This document shows, piece after piece, positions 1 to 11,682 of a DNA stretch of 64,000 nt. Positions within the stretch are counted from its first letter, which is position 1; the number at the start of each line of letters is the position of its first letter. The position numbers were made by a program, and so were the translations under genes. Source of the DNA: Branchiostoma belcheri (Eukaryota; Chordata; Leptocardii; Amphioxiformes; Branchiostomatidae); contig NW_017803910.1 in assembly GCF_001625305.1 (NCBI RefSeq), positions 186,001 to 250,000 on the forward strand, in the 5' to 3' direction. Below the pieces are notes generated by a model. The model saw nothing but the letters and a program-made list of their open reading frames with translations. It was not told where the DNA came from and made no database searches.

Positions 1-590
1 CTTTTTTGAAAGATCACCTGGAGAAAGGGGCTCAATGTAGAACTGAGTTCTTTAAGGACACATGCGTGCACATGGTCCGGGCCACATGCTTTGTGAGGGT
101 TTAGGTTTTCCAGCAGGGTTGTGATTCCGTTTGTAACGATGTTAATTTCTGGCATTAGTGGGTGAGGGCTTGGCCCCATGTTAGGCAGAGGGGCTTCTAG
201 TGGTTCATTAGTGAAAACTGACTGAAATTGCTGGTTTAGTATATTTGCTTTGGCCTTTCCGTCCGAGATGAGCCTACCTTCGTTCTTAAGGTGAGATACT
301 CCGGCTCTCTCGGACTTCAGGCTTTTCAAGAAGCTCCAGAATTTTTTGTTGACTTGTTTGCATGACGGAGACTTGCTTTGGTTAGAGTCAGTTGTGTCTG
401 TATTTATGTCGAGTACTACTTCTTCGATGTATTTCCAGTAGCACTCTTTCATTTTCTTATTTATTTCTTTTTTGAACTGGTTGAGCTTTTCTTTTCTCTC
501 AGTTGTGTTTACTCCTTTAGTCTTTCTGTAATAACGATCTCTTTTCCTCATCAGGCTCTTTAGTGGAGGAGTTATGTAAGGGAGATGTTT
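1..590 (-). mobile_element. Non-LTR retrotransposon (LINE) ORF2 fragment, linker to start of reverse transcriptase
   Basis: The complement of this stretch is one open frame of about 195 codons that runs off the window edge. It first encodes a Lys/Arg-rich linker (SLMRKRDRYYRKTKG, then a KKFWSFLKSLK block and NEGRLISDGKAKANILNQQF). It then gives LNPHKACGPDHVHACVLKEL and a following PFLQVIF block, the typical entry into the reverse transcriptase domain of Jockey/CR1/L2-type LINEs. No endonuclease part is seen: the frame stops being LINE-like near 590, where the foldback element begins. The frame is intact over this length, so the copy may be fairly young. The clade is inferred from these motifs only. 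Confidence 0.75.
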
Positions 591-594
591 TGTT

Positions 595-1420
595 TAGGTG
601 TATCCTGAAGAGTAGCAGTGCAGTTGTACCTGTCTCCACCAGATGAGACCTGACAAGATACCACAAGTGACAAGAGATCAGGTGAGAAAAAACTGCATTC
701 TTCAGTTTCTCTATCCGTTATGACGTGTTACATCTGTGCCCCAGAGTAACTTTTGTTTCTGTCTACATAGTTAGGTGTATCCTGAAGAGTAGCAGTGCAG
801 TTGTACCTGTCTCCACCAGATTAGACCTGACAAGACACCAGAAGTGACAAGAGATCAGGTGAGAAAAAACTGCATTCTTCACTTTCTCTATCAGTTATTA
901 CGTGTTTCCTCATTGCCCCAGAGTAACTTTTGTTTCTGTCTACATGGTTAGGTGTATCCTGAAGAGTAGCAGTGCAGTTGTACCTGTCTCCACCAGATGA
1001 GACCTGACAAGACACCACAGCTGACAGGATACAGAAGCATCAGGTGAGAGAAATCTGCATTCCTCACTTTTTGTCAGTTCTTCAGTGTTACTTTGTGTAA
1101 CATCTTTGCCCTAGACTAACTTTTCTTTCTACATTAGGTGTATCCTGAAGAGCAGCAGTGCAGTTGTGTCCCTCTCCACCAGATGAATCCTGAGAAGACA
1201 CCACAGGATACAGTAGCATCAGGTGAGAGAAATCTTTATTCGTCACTTTTTCTGTCAGTTATTTAGTGTTATATACCTCCAGTCTAACTCCTACATAGTT
1301 AGGTGTATTCTGAAGAGTATCAGTCATAGCTGCATCCTGAAAGCCAGATGTGCAGGGATTCTTTTCAGATTTGTGCATAACCACTCACTTTGTTATCATC
1401 TAAGGGAATTCTGAAAACCT
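595..1420 (+). repeat. Outer tandem array of the foldback element, left arm
   Basis: About five units start near 596, 773, 950, 1137 and 1302. Each begins with AGGTGTATCCTGAAGAG and continues through a conserved ACCTGTCTCCACCAGATGAG block to a CAGGTGAGAGAAATCTGCAT-like block. Unit length is about 165-187 bases. The last unit is the most degenerate. Confidence 0.8.
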
Positions 1421-2159
1421 TTCCAGACCAGTCTTTGAGTAAATTAAAACCCTTGTCCTGCTGTGCGCAACATATGTCGCGCGGCACATACAGTACCATC
1501 TATATAACACCCTGTGTAGGTACCATTTGGGGGTATTTCTCGTGCAACGCATCACACCGCAGCGAAACGCAACGAATGCGGAAGTAACTATGCCACTGCG
1601 GGGCAAAAAAATTGGGGGGTCTATGATCTAATTAAGACTTGAAAATATTGAAAAATATTGTGCCAGGAATGCCAGCAGGACAAGGGTTAAGGGTTTTAAG
1701 GTTGAGAATAAAGTTGAATGTGGTTTATAATTCTAGAAGCATTCTACATGTAACTGTAATAAACTTGCTTGTTGTGTGACAATTTCTTTTCATTGCTGTT
1801 TTCAAACCACTGACTTTTGTTTCTATGTCTTCAAGATGCGGATCCGGAGACCAGACTGAGCGGGAGGAAAAACCAGACTTTTATCGGCCGAGCTGTATGA
1901 AAGAAGATGGGGAGGTGTGAGTATGGTTTCTTTGTTAACACGAGACAACACACCACATGCCTTCAGGTGCACACACTAGCACTCACATTTCTCTCTTTTG
2001 TCGAGAGGAGCCATTAAACGTTTTGTCATAGCCAGCCATGTAAATTCCCCCAAAATTGTTGCTTTTGGACCTTACACTTAAATTCTCTGAACACGTAGTT
2101 GACTGAATTTTCTTGCCAAAGAAGTTATTATTGGCTGCTATATTGTTGTCCTGAATTCA

Positions 2160-2810
2160 TGTTAAATGTCATTGAAAAATTCTTCATATTGTATAGTTGA
2201 AAGAGCCAAATTGCCCCAAAATTATCACTTGGGCCTTTACACGTAAAATCTCCAAACACTTTTTCCCCTCCCAAAAACTATTATTAGCCGGCCGCTTTAA
2301 CTGTAGTCTGTGTAGATCACTGAAAATTCTTTGTATTGTGTAGTACTGTTGTGAATGTGCCAAATTGCCCCCAAATTGCTTGGATTTTCACATTTATCAA
2401 TATGATAAAATCCCCAAATACGTTTTCCCAAAAAAACTTATATCCTAGCCGGCTACTTAAAATCCATGTCCCTAAAACACTCTTAGCTGGCCGTTTTAAT
2501 TCTATATCACTAAAAGTAAAAAAATCTTCATATTGTGTAGTTGAATGAGCCAAATTGCCCCCAAAATTGTCACTTGGACCTTTACACTTCATAAAATCAC
2601 CGAACACGTTTTCCTGCCAAAAACTTAGTATCCTATCCAGCCGCTTAAAATCCACGTCACTGAAAAATTCATTTTTTGTAGTTGTGCCAAATTGCCCCAA
2701 CATTATCGCTTGGACCTTTACACTTAAACTTTCCCACCTGAAAACTATCTTAGCTGGCCACTTGTATGTCACTGAAAATTCTCGCTTGGACTGTTCCCGC
2801 CACAACTGAT
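2160..2810 (+). repeat. Inner tandem array of the foldback element, left arm
   Basis: Imperfect units carrying CAAATTGCCCCAAAATTATC and a CTTGGACCTTTACACTT block recur near 2208, 2358, 2550 and 2688. The spacing is irregular, about 140-190 bases. Small open frames here (for example 2317-2805 on the complement) are by-products of the repeat and carry no known domain. Confidence 0.7.
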
Positions 2811-3399
2811 TAGGACCCTCACCTGTCTAATTAATTGGATTAAAATTTTCCCGCCAAAAAACTTAGTATATACAGCACTCTAACCTTGAACTTGTGCCCC
2901 CCTCCCCACTCTTCCTGCCCACCTCCCACAACTCAGAGTATGTTAGTTGCACTGTTCTCGCACATGTAGTCGCTACACAAACACTTGGTTTATCGAGTGC
3001 AGTTTTTCCACCACTTAGACTTTAGAATAATCTCTCGCTCTCCTGGTCGGTCAATGCACTAAGTGTACTCCCCGTGGGATGTCTTTCCGGAGACATTGAT
3101 GCTTCGACACATCAGTATACCAGTGCAATTGACTGACCAGGAGAGCCGGAGATTATTCTAAAGTCTAAGTGGTGGAAAAACTGCACTCGATAAACGAAGT
3201 GTTTGTGTAGCAGAGTGTGGTGACTACATGTGCGAGGAAGTCGAGAGAACAGTGCAACTAACATACTGAGTTGTGGGAGGTGGGCAGGAAGAGTGAGGAG
3301 GGGGGCACAAGTTCAAGGTTAGAGTGCTGTATATACTAAGTTTTTTGGCGGGAAAATTTTAATCCAATTAATTAGACAGGTGAGGGTCGTAATCAGTTG

Positions 3400-4180
3400 T
3401 GGCGGGAACAGTGTAAAGGTCCAAGCAACAATTTTTGGGCATGTTCAACTACGCAATACGATTTTTTCAGTGATGTACAATTAAAGCAGCCAGCTAAGAT
3501 AGTTTTCAGGTGGAAAAACATGTTTGGAGGTTGTAAGTGTGAAGGTCCAGGTGATAAGTTTGGGGCAATTTGGCACATGCAAGTACACAACATGAAGATT
3601 TTTTTTTAGCGATGAGGATTTTAAGCGTCTGGCTTAGATAAGTTTAAGTGTAAAGGTCCGAGCAATAATTTTGGGGCAGAGTGAACTGGACAGAGTTTTC
3701 AGGAGATTTTTAAGTGTCAAGGTGCAAGAGACATTTTTGGGGCAATTTGGCTCATTCGTATACGCAATATGAAAATTTTTAAGCAATGAGGATTTTCAGC
3801 GGCTGGCTAAGGTAAGTTTTTGGCAGGAAAACGTATTCGGAGATTTTGTTATAAAGGTCCGAGCAATAACTTTGGGGCAAGTTGGCACATTAAACTACAC
3901 AATACGAAGAATTTTCAGTGACGTACAATTAAAGTGGCGACCAGCTAAGATAGTTTTCAGGCGGAAAAACGTGTTCGGAGAAAAAGGTCCAGGCAATAAT
4001 TTTGGGGCAATTTGGCTCATTCAACTACACAATATGAAACATTTTAGTGACATGGGTTTAAAGCGGCTGGCTAAGATAGTTTGGGGGCGGCAAACGTGTT
4101 CGGGGATTCAAGGTCCAGGCAATAATTTTGGGGCAGTTTGGCACATTTAACATTTTAATTCAGTGTAAAGGTCCAATTAG
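3400..4180 (-). repeat. Inner tandem array of the foldback element, right arm
   Basis: Inverted counterpart of the array at 2160-2810. GGTCCGAGCAATAATTTTGG and GGCAATTTGGC-type blocks recur near 3420, 3543, 3655, 3730, 3855, 3985 and 4110. It holds more units than the left arm, so the arms have expanded independently. Confidence 0.7.
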
Positions 4181-4257
4181 CGCCAATTTTTCAGTGATAC
4201 TGGCTGCGGCTACGAAAAACGTTCAATGGCTCCTCACAGGAAAAAGGCATGCAGACG

Positions 4258-4291
4258 GAGTAGAGTAGAGTAGAGTAGAGTAGAGTAGAGT
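4258..4291 (+). repeat. TAGAG microsatellite
   Basis: Six perfect TAGAG units with partial flanks, inside the right arm of the foldback element. The left arm lacks it at the equivalent place, so it expanded after the palindrome formed. Confidence 0.9.
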
Positions 4292-4699
4292 GAACTGGGC
4301 AAAAGAGAGCAATGTGAGTGCAGTGTGTGCACCTGACAGCATGTGGAGTGTTGTCTCGTGTTAATAAAGAAACCATACTCACACCTCCCCATCTTCTTTC
4401 ATACAGCTCAGCCGATGAAAGTCTGGTTCTTCCTCCCGATCAGTCTGGTCTCCAGGTCTGCATCTTGAAGACATAGAAACAAAAGTCAGTGGATTGAAAA
4501 CAGCAATGAAAAGAAATTATGTCATACAACATTCAACAAGCAAGTTTATGACAGTTATATGTAGAATGCTGCTAAAATCATAAACCACATTTCACTTTGA
4601 ACCCTGAATTTACTCAAAGGTTTTCAGGAGTCTCCTAACTAGTAACATAATAAGTGCTTATGCACAAATCTGAAAAGAATCCCTGCACATCTGGCTATT

Positions 4700-5580
4700 A
4701 TGATGCAGCTCTGACTATTACTCTTCAGGATACACCTAACTAAAATATAGTATGTAGGAGTTGGACTGGAGGTATATAACACTAAATAACTAATAGAAAA
4801 AGTAACGAATGCAGATTTCTCTCACCTGATACTCCTGCATCTTGTGGCATCTTGTGGCATCTTGTCAGGATTCATCTGGTGGAGACAGGTACAACTGCAC
4901 TGCTACTCTTCAGGACAGCTAATGTAGAAAGAAAAGTTAGTCTGGGGCAAAGATGTTACACACAGTAACACTGAAGTACCGACAGAAAATGAGGAATGCA
5001 GATTTCTCTCACCTGATGCTCCTGTATCCTGTCAGCTGTGGTGTCTTGTCAGGTCTCATCAGTTGGAGACAGGTAAAACTGCACTGCTACTCTTCAGGAT
5101 ACACCTAACTATCTAGGAAGAGTATGTTAGTCTGGGGTAGAGATGTAACACTGAATAACTGGTAGAAAAGTGAAGAATGCAGATTTCGAACACCTAATAC
5201 TCCTGTGACATGTGTTGTCTTATCAAGTTTAATCTGTTGAAAACAAGTACAACTGCACTGCTACTCTTCAGATTACATGTGCACCTAGTTATTCTTCTGG
5301 AGAAAAAACATTATAACTGAAGAATGCAGATTTTTCTCACCTGGTATTCAGTCACTTGAGGTGTCTTGTCAGATCTCATCTGGTGTAGACAGGTACAACT
5401 ACATTGCTACAGAGTAACTCTTCAGGATACACCTAACTATGTAGATGGTTATGTTAGTCTGGGGTAAAGATGTAACACTAATATCTAAATGGTACAAAAG
5501 TGAAGAATGCAGATTTTTCTCTTCTTACACTTCGATTCTGTCACCTTTGGTGTCTTTTCAGGTCTCATTTGAAGCACACC
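4700..5580 (-). repeat. Outer tandem array of the foldback element, right arm
   Basis: Units in inverted orientation to the left array, recognised by CTCTTCAGGATACACCTAAC or variants near 4719, 4908, 5092, 5263 and 5420. Units have diverged from each other about as much as from the left arm. The final unit decays near 5580 without a clean terminus. Confidence 0.75.
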
Positions 5581-6529
5581 TGTTAGAATGAGAAATACCA
5601 GTAAGTCTAAAGCAGGAGTTTACACAAGCCACCAAGAACGGCATGCTCCCATTGCTATAACACAGACTGACTTACACAGAAGTCAATGTTGAGATTAGTA
5701 GAGTGGAGTAGTTGTTTGGAGCCAACTCAGCATTGCTCAACATGCCTCCCACTCTACCCAGCAGTTGGACAACTTCAGAGGAAACAGTACTGTAGGTAAT
5801 GATGGCTATGGACCAGTACACTATCATGTACATGTAGTACCCAAATTGTTTTGTAGCTTAAGCAATGATGTACATTAATTTAAGGGGACAAACCTTAATG
5901 AACAAGAGATTAGGCTACAAATCAAGGAAACTGAGATGCTTCAACTGATCCGGACAGACACAATTTCCAATCTCTGTAATGTATCAGAGCCAATCCTGCT
6001 TTCCTCTATCAGCCAGAATCCTCCTCAATGGATAAAAGGACCAAATCCATGTACTGTGATAATGATAATCCCTACATTATAAAATAGGATTGTGTGTATA
6101 ATATAATACGAAACTGAGTAGAAATTTCACCAAAGACTGTACGCAAAATATATAGTGTTTCAGCATATTCTACGAAGTCTCTAATAAAAGATTTAAGGCT
6201 TAAATAAAATCGTTAAACCGTAACAGGAGTTGTCATGCTTTTGTCATACAATTTTAATGTGTAATAAGGTGTGTTTTTCTCTGACTTATGTTCCATCTCA
6301 ATGTCAGTCAATTGAGCTCAGAGTCAGATAGTGAATAGCTCAGTTTACGTTTTTCAAGTTACCAGCATTTACAATTGCAACAAGAGAGCCTTGGCTGGCA
6401 CTTACAGATACAATGTACCCTTAATAAGTACCCTTAGGCTATAATTTTTTTTATATAATTCTGCATATAATATTTTTATATAATATATAATTAAGCATCT
6501 GGCATTGAAGAACAATTAAGGTGCTATGG
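5581..6529. other. Intergenic stretch with no recognisable gene
   Basis: AT-rich sequence to the right of the foldback element. I see no open frame of note, no splice-flanked domain exon and no clear repeat. Confidence 0.5.
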
Positions 6530-6830
6530 AGAGGGTAGATTCAGGTTGACCTACAAATGTACTGCGGAGCATTCCTTCCTAGAACTATCGCAGAGTGGAA
6601 CTCACTGTCACCAAGTACAGTAGGGGCATTGTCAATAGATAGCTTTAAACAATGTCTAGAGCTAGAAGTTCAAGGGTTAGGTGTAACAAGTCGATCGGTG
6701 TAATATAGCCAGCTACCGCCGCGCCGCGTGCCTGCGAAGCTGGTGTGTTACGCCGAAAGGCGGTTATACAGGCTATACAGATACAGATACAGACAGATAA
6801 TATATGAAAACAAAAAATGTCCTTGTCCAA
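6530..6830 (+). mobile_element. LINE 3' end (end of ORF2 plus tail)
   Basis: A frame at about 6539-6703 encodes FLPRTIAEWNSLSPSTVGAL followed by SIDSFKQCLELE and a stop. This is the usual C-terminal signature of CR1/L2/Jockey-type ORF2 proteins (a PRT..WN.LP block, then a DSFK block). After the stop comes a GCCGAAAGGCGGTTATACAG tail ending in ATACAG-type microsatellite near 6777-6800. The upstream part is missing, so this is a 5'-truncated copy. A piece of the same tail lies at about 44670-44735. Confidence 0.65.
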
Positions 6831-7035
6831 ATAAAGAGTAGCGCAGACTGGAATTCTATGGCTCCTACTTATGCCTCGTCATTCTACTCTACTATAGAAA
6901 GACATTACGATGACTTTGGTTTAAAAAAACATGAACAGGTACATGTACTGTTTCTATGATTATAAAAGCACTGTACAATGTAGGTGTTGATAACATCAAC
7001 CAAATACAGATCCAAGAATTTAGTTCACACTTCTT

Positions 7036-7228
7036 GAATACAATCAACAGCAAATTTAAGCATCTTGCCCCAGTTACTGCAGATATTAACAGCACAAAAA
7101 GCTCTCCATCACTACTGACCACATATTATAATTTATCGATCGATTAATTTTAGGGAACTGCTATTTTCATCTGGAGTTTCCACGACTGATATTAAAGGGA
7201 AATAAACAAGCTTTTTAATGATACATGT
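7036..7228 (+). repeat. Dispersed repeat, copy 1
   Basis: About 190 bases nearly identical to 8645-8828. Shared landmarks are CCCCAGTTACTGCAGATAT, AGCTCTCCATCACTACTGAC and GAGTTTCCACGACTGATATT. The small reading frames across both copies are shared by descent, not evidence of coding. Confidence 0.8.
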
Positions 7229-8560
7229 ATATGAAAAAAAGGGGTACAGAGATTCTTTTGTACTCTAGACCAAATTGATTTCTAGTATCAAAAAACGTTC
7301 CTTTATCTAGAACAACGTCCCTCTGACGAAGACATCAGATCTCCGACCTCTAGTTTCTTATGATAACAGTTTAATTTTACGTCATGCTAAGAGCTAATTT
7401 CTTGTCTTACCTCGAAAGAACGTAACGAGTGTTTTTCAGCACCACGCCGCAATTTGCAGTCGCCATTTTCGTCACCAGTCTCCAAACTCCGCCCGCGAGC
7501 GCCAGGAAAAATACGCATTTTCTCCCTTTAAACATCCAAGGAACGGCACACATCTAACATGGAAACGTCCAGACGATATACTGTATACTTTACACGGATA
7601 ATTTGCGGGGGAAAAAAGCCGAAAATGTACCTCAAATGTTGGAGAGAATTCGCACACAAAACGCCGCGCCGCACACTTGGGAGACCCCAAGCCCAAGTGT
7701 CAAAGGTTATGGAACTTCAGCCGACGCACACAGGCGGGACAAGTATCCAAGCGCAAATTTACGCCGACTGAACACGCACCATAATTAAACTTTTACAGTC
7801 TCAAAACTGACGCATTCCTCTAAAATTTACCACAGGTGCCATCTCGAAGCCATTCACAGAACAGTCTCTGCACTTTTCTCTATTATTGTGCAGCACTACT
7901 TTGTGCCCGGACTACTTTTGAGGGGTTCGCCCATAAATACTGTGTTGTGCGGCCTTAGCGTGGAGCTGTCCTTGGTGCTGAACTCACCATCAATTCCATG
8001 TATTAAGTATTGGAGCATGTATTAAGTATTGCAGCTTGTTTGACACAACAGTACACCCATGGAAAAGCGAGGGATTGATGTATTTTAGTACATGTATATA
8101 CAGTATATAGTACATTGAAGCCTGTATATCAACAAGATGTACATTTCATCAAGTTTTATACATGTTCTGAGGATTAACACAAAGGAACAACAGGGTTTAC
8201 GGAAAACCAGGTACCGGCCAGGCCAGGCTACCACAGTATCAGGTATCATTTCTTGCTTAACAAGGTTATAATGTAAAATGCCAATACCAATGCAAGTCAG
8301 TCAACATTATAATTCTATATCGTATGCCTGTAATGTTTGTATGTAAATCATGAATTGGAAAAAAATGTGAAAATGTAGGAATGTTGTTATTTTTAGCCAG
8401 CCTTGTTTTTTTGCCCTATCGCATTAGATTTGAATTCTGCTGAGGATGCCATCCATGAAATTTACTTGCTATGGCCTAAGTGTAAAAAGAATAATGAAAT
8501 CATTGTTATAACACTTTTCTTAAGAAATACAACATAATTAGTTTTTTGCTGCACCCAATT
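7229..8560. other. Intergenic stretch, no gene recognised; CpG-richer patch near 7440-7700
   Basis: No convincing coding sequence. The patch at about 7440-7700 has more CpG than its surroundings and resembles about 9240-9400 in short blocks (CGCCATTTT, GCATTTTCTCC), suggesting an old duplication or a shared element. A TGTCCTTGGTGCTGAA motif occurs near 7967. Confidence 0.4.
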
Positions 8561-8644
8561 TTTTGTGTGCATCCGCTTTTTCAGGTTGGGTGCACCAGCG
8601 CACCTATTCCCAAAAATGAATTTCGAGCCCTGCTACCTGAGGAA

Positions 8645-8828
8645 ATACAATCAACAGCAAAAACATCTCGCCCCAGTTACTGCAGATATCAACAGCACAA
8701 AAAGCTCTCCATCACTACTGACCACATATTATAATTTATCGATCAATTAATTTTAGGGAACAGCTATTTTTATCTGGAGTTTCCACGACTGATATTAAAG
8801 GGAAATAAACAAGTTTTTAAATGATATA
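8645..8828 (+). repeat. Dispersed repeat, copy 2
   Basis: Direct copy of 7036-7228, about 1.6 kb further on. Its left flank (about 8550-8640) carries an imperfect inverted pair, GCTGCACCCAA and TTGGGTGCACCAGC, like the edge of a small element. Confidence 0.8.
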
Positions 8829-10029
8829 TACAAAGCAAGCCTTGCGCTACGTTCATGTCATAAGCGACTTATACTCGAGTATTTGGCGGATTCAATTATG
8901 CACACGTGCACATTCCAACGGGTGTTTTTGAACCACGTGGAGACAAACAAAAGACAGTTTTGCTAGAGTGTTCTTTCATTGCAATAGAAACTTAAAACGT
9001 ATAGATGATAATAAAGACATACGCATTTGTTACTCAACAAGAACACAACACATGGAAAATGGGCAAAACGGGGAAAAATGACCGTTTCCAAACATGTCTT
9101 ATATCAGGAATGGTCGCTCAGAATTTACAGAGCTTCTCTATTTCCTATAAAGCATACAACTTAACAACTTTTTCTGAGTTGCGAGGGAATAATTCAGCAA
9201 AATATTAATTGGTATTTATTTAATATTAAACGTACCTCCAAAGACAAGGGATGTCGTCTCCGAACCACGCCGCTCTTCCCATGCCAAACTGCACCTCGCC
9301 ATTTTGGTTTCTTCTCCAAAATTGACGTCAATAAATCCGCATTTTCTCCTCCAAAACGGCATGAATTGACCATGAAAACTTTCAAACCTCCTGTTGCACT
9401 CTTTACAAAGGTATTCTACCAACAAAGACTCGCAAAAGTACCCGGAAAGTTACAAAAAATTATTCCAAAGCATCCCCGTCGGTTGAACGAACAGCCATCT
9501 TGAATGGACCATACCAAATGTGTTATGCACAGGTGTTCGAAACAGCCCTATCGAATTAATATGAAGCTGTTAATCTTATTACGAAGACAACTTCAATCTT
9601 AGAAAGACTTTTTATAGGGCTTAAAAATCCACTATGTCTGATATTGTAAGCCTCTGTATTAAACGAAACCTTTTTGGCCCATTTTCGTTCTCTAAACTCA
9701 TTCATTTTCGTGGTAACATTTACTTCCGCGGCAGCAAAAAGACGGATTTTTTTGAGGTGTTTGAAGTTCGTGGTTAAAATATGTATTTCCTTTGTTCTGA
9801 AAACCATCCACAAACAGGTAGACACAGCTGTCTTAGCGCCGACACACACAGGACAACACACAATTCACACACAGAACAACACACCTATCCTATCGTTTGT
9901 GCTGAACACCATCCAATTTTAGTAAAGCACAATCATAAGCTAGCCACAAAATAAAATCTTCGTGGCCATTTGAGGCAAACTGGGTTAACTCAAAAGGACA
10001 AGAACGAGAACGAAGGAGTAACACATTAT
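8829..10029. other. Intergenic stretch with no recognisable gene
   Basis: No domain, splice-flanked exon or RNA gene is recognised. About 9240-9400 weakly resembles 7440-7600. Small frames on both strands (for example 9556-9861) have no family features. Confidence 0.4.
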
Positions 10030-10475
10030 ATTCAAAAGCCATTCTGTCTTTAAGGTACTAAACAAGAAAATGCCGCCTTACTTGTCTGAAATGTGTAAGT
10101 GGATGCCACCCCCAATGTTGAACAGACGGACGAGGTTAGCTGTAAACCAGTTAGCAAATTGGGACCCTCACATGCTGGTTGTTCCACCGGCAAACATTAA
10201 CACATACAAAGGGAGCCTGCAGTACCAGGGTCCAGTGCTGTGGAACCAGCTCTCAATAGAACAGAGAAAGCTCCGAACTGTAACGGCCTTCAAAAACTCA
10301 TTGTAATTATATTGTATTTGTACTGCTGTATGGCTATTATGTGCTATGTTATGTGCTATGTACTGTGTTGTTATCATTGTATTGTTTCTGCATTTTTATT
10401 GTACCCAGATCTACCTGAAAAACAGGTCAAATGACCTGAGTGTATCTTCTGGTTAAATAAATAAACTGAAACTGA
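10030..10475 (+). mobile_element. LINE 3' end (second family) with 3' tail
   Basis: A frame ending at 10304-10306 encodes the C-terminus of a LINE ORF2: MPPYLSEMCKW, then a NRRTRLAVNQLA block, then LQYQGPVLWNQLS and FKNSL before the stop. The YQGP..WN.L and FK..L pattern is typical of the extreme C-terminus of these reverse transcriptases. A short 3' UTR follows and ends near GGTTAAATAAATAAACTGAA. The copy is 5'-truncated, and its sequence differs from the copy at 6530, so it is another family or subfamily. Confidence 0.7.
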
Positions 10476-11640
10476 TTCTTTTTGGAAATGGACGAAAATT
10501 GATGCGCGAGCGGATGTCATATTTATGATTAAGTCAGTGTGGCCTTAACAGGTGGGATTTATCGATGACGGTAAGTCTGGTTATGCTTACTTAAATCTTG
10601 CTGTAGGGATCTTTAGTATCTGTCAGTTAATTAAGAGGATAACTCTTGTTAAGATGAGCAGATGTTCATGAGTTTAGTCGACTAGTATGACTTTTCTGGA
10701 AACGGCCGTGACCGGTACGGCAGATAATGCTCTAATTGGGTATAAATATAATTATATACTCCTGTTTTGTAAACTACGAAAATATTCCAAGCGCCACACA
10801 GCCCAGCTGTGACATAGGTCTCGGCGTCTTCACGTAACTTTATAATGTCCGGAAAGACTTTTCCGTCTACTAAACCAGTTTAAGGCCACAGCAAGAACAT
10901 TTTATGGATGGCATCCTCATGTCTAACAACATAAACAAATCTGGAAATTTGAGACTCTTTTGTTGGCGAAATACGTTTTTGAAAAGGGCATTCTAAAATT
11001 AGGCGAGGTAGGAGATGTAATGCCAGAGGGGTTTATTTTTCGCTCTATTTTCAACACTGTGTTAATAATGTTTACAGTAAGGTTTGTTTAAAGTATAAGT
11101 TAAACTATATGCTTATGTGAGACAAGAAACATTTCAACACAGTAACATTTATGCTGCTCAACTTTATTTATTCATCTTTATTGTGCGTCTTCATAGTTGT
11201 GCGTGTTTCTGAGGTCTTCCACTTGAGACAACGGAAAACGTTGTCACTCACTCTTACTTTCTGACGTGTGTCACTACTAAGAACTAATGTCTACTTATTG
11301 TCATAAACGTTCATTTCTTTTTGTCCATGCGCTTTTTTAATGTTTTTTGTCCATGCTCGTCCTGTTACGGTTGCACGTTGCTTTCTCCTGTGGCAACAAA
11401 AAAAAAAATGAAAACAAGACTTAGTTTTTATCAACATAAACAAATTACCCCAAATATATTTCCGATTAAGTGATGGAAACGGTTGATATAATTTTTTTCA
11501 TACATATCAAGTTAGTTATTTGCAGAATGTTAATGCTAAATTAAAGCTTATTGTAATCTTCTTACTTGCATTTTTCCATCTCTTTGATAACACATTATCG
11601 AATTTTGTTTGTGGTGTGTGTGTTTGAGGTTTCCGTAACT
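10476..11640. other. Downstream flank of the SCO-spondin-like gene
   Basis: No gene is seen. On the minus strand, downstream of the gene's proposed stop (11683-11685), possible AATAAA polyadenylation signals read as TTTATT on the plus strand at 11163-11172, 11178-11183 and 11032-11037. None can be chosen without transcript data. Confidence 0.35.
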
Positions 11641-11682
11641 CCCATCATTTTAATAAAGGTACAAAATGGGTGGAAGAAGGTG

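Larger units (their letters stand above)
595..5580. mobile_element. Giant foldback (long inverted repeat) element, about 5 kb
   Basis: The two halves are inverted copies of each other around a centre near 3090. Matching pairs include about 2790-3055 with 3125-3400, 1830-1965 with 4320-4450, and the tandem array at 595-1420 with that at 4700-5580. The unpaired centre is only about 70 bases. Each arm is layered: an outer array of roughly 177-bp units, a unique stretch, an inner array of roughly 130-190-bp units, and an inner unique arm. There is no open frame with recognisable transposase motifs, so it looks non-autonomous. The outer ends share AGGTGT but I could not define a target duplication. 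Candidates are a foldback-type DNA transposon or a palindromic segmental duplication. Confidence 0.75.

Noticed and set aside
1400..1606. Small frames around 1390-1606 on both strands
   Set aside because: They lie inside the foldback arm, overlap each other and show no domain or codon bias.
2317..2805. 162-codon minus-strand frame in the foldback arm
   Set aside because: It is built from the inner tandem repeat, its mirror in the other arm is broken, and the product has no family features.
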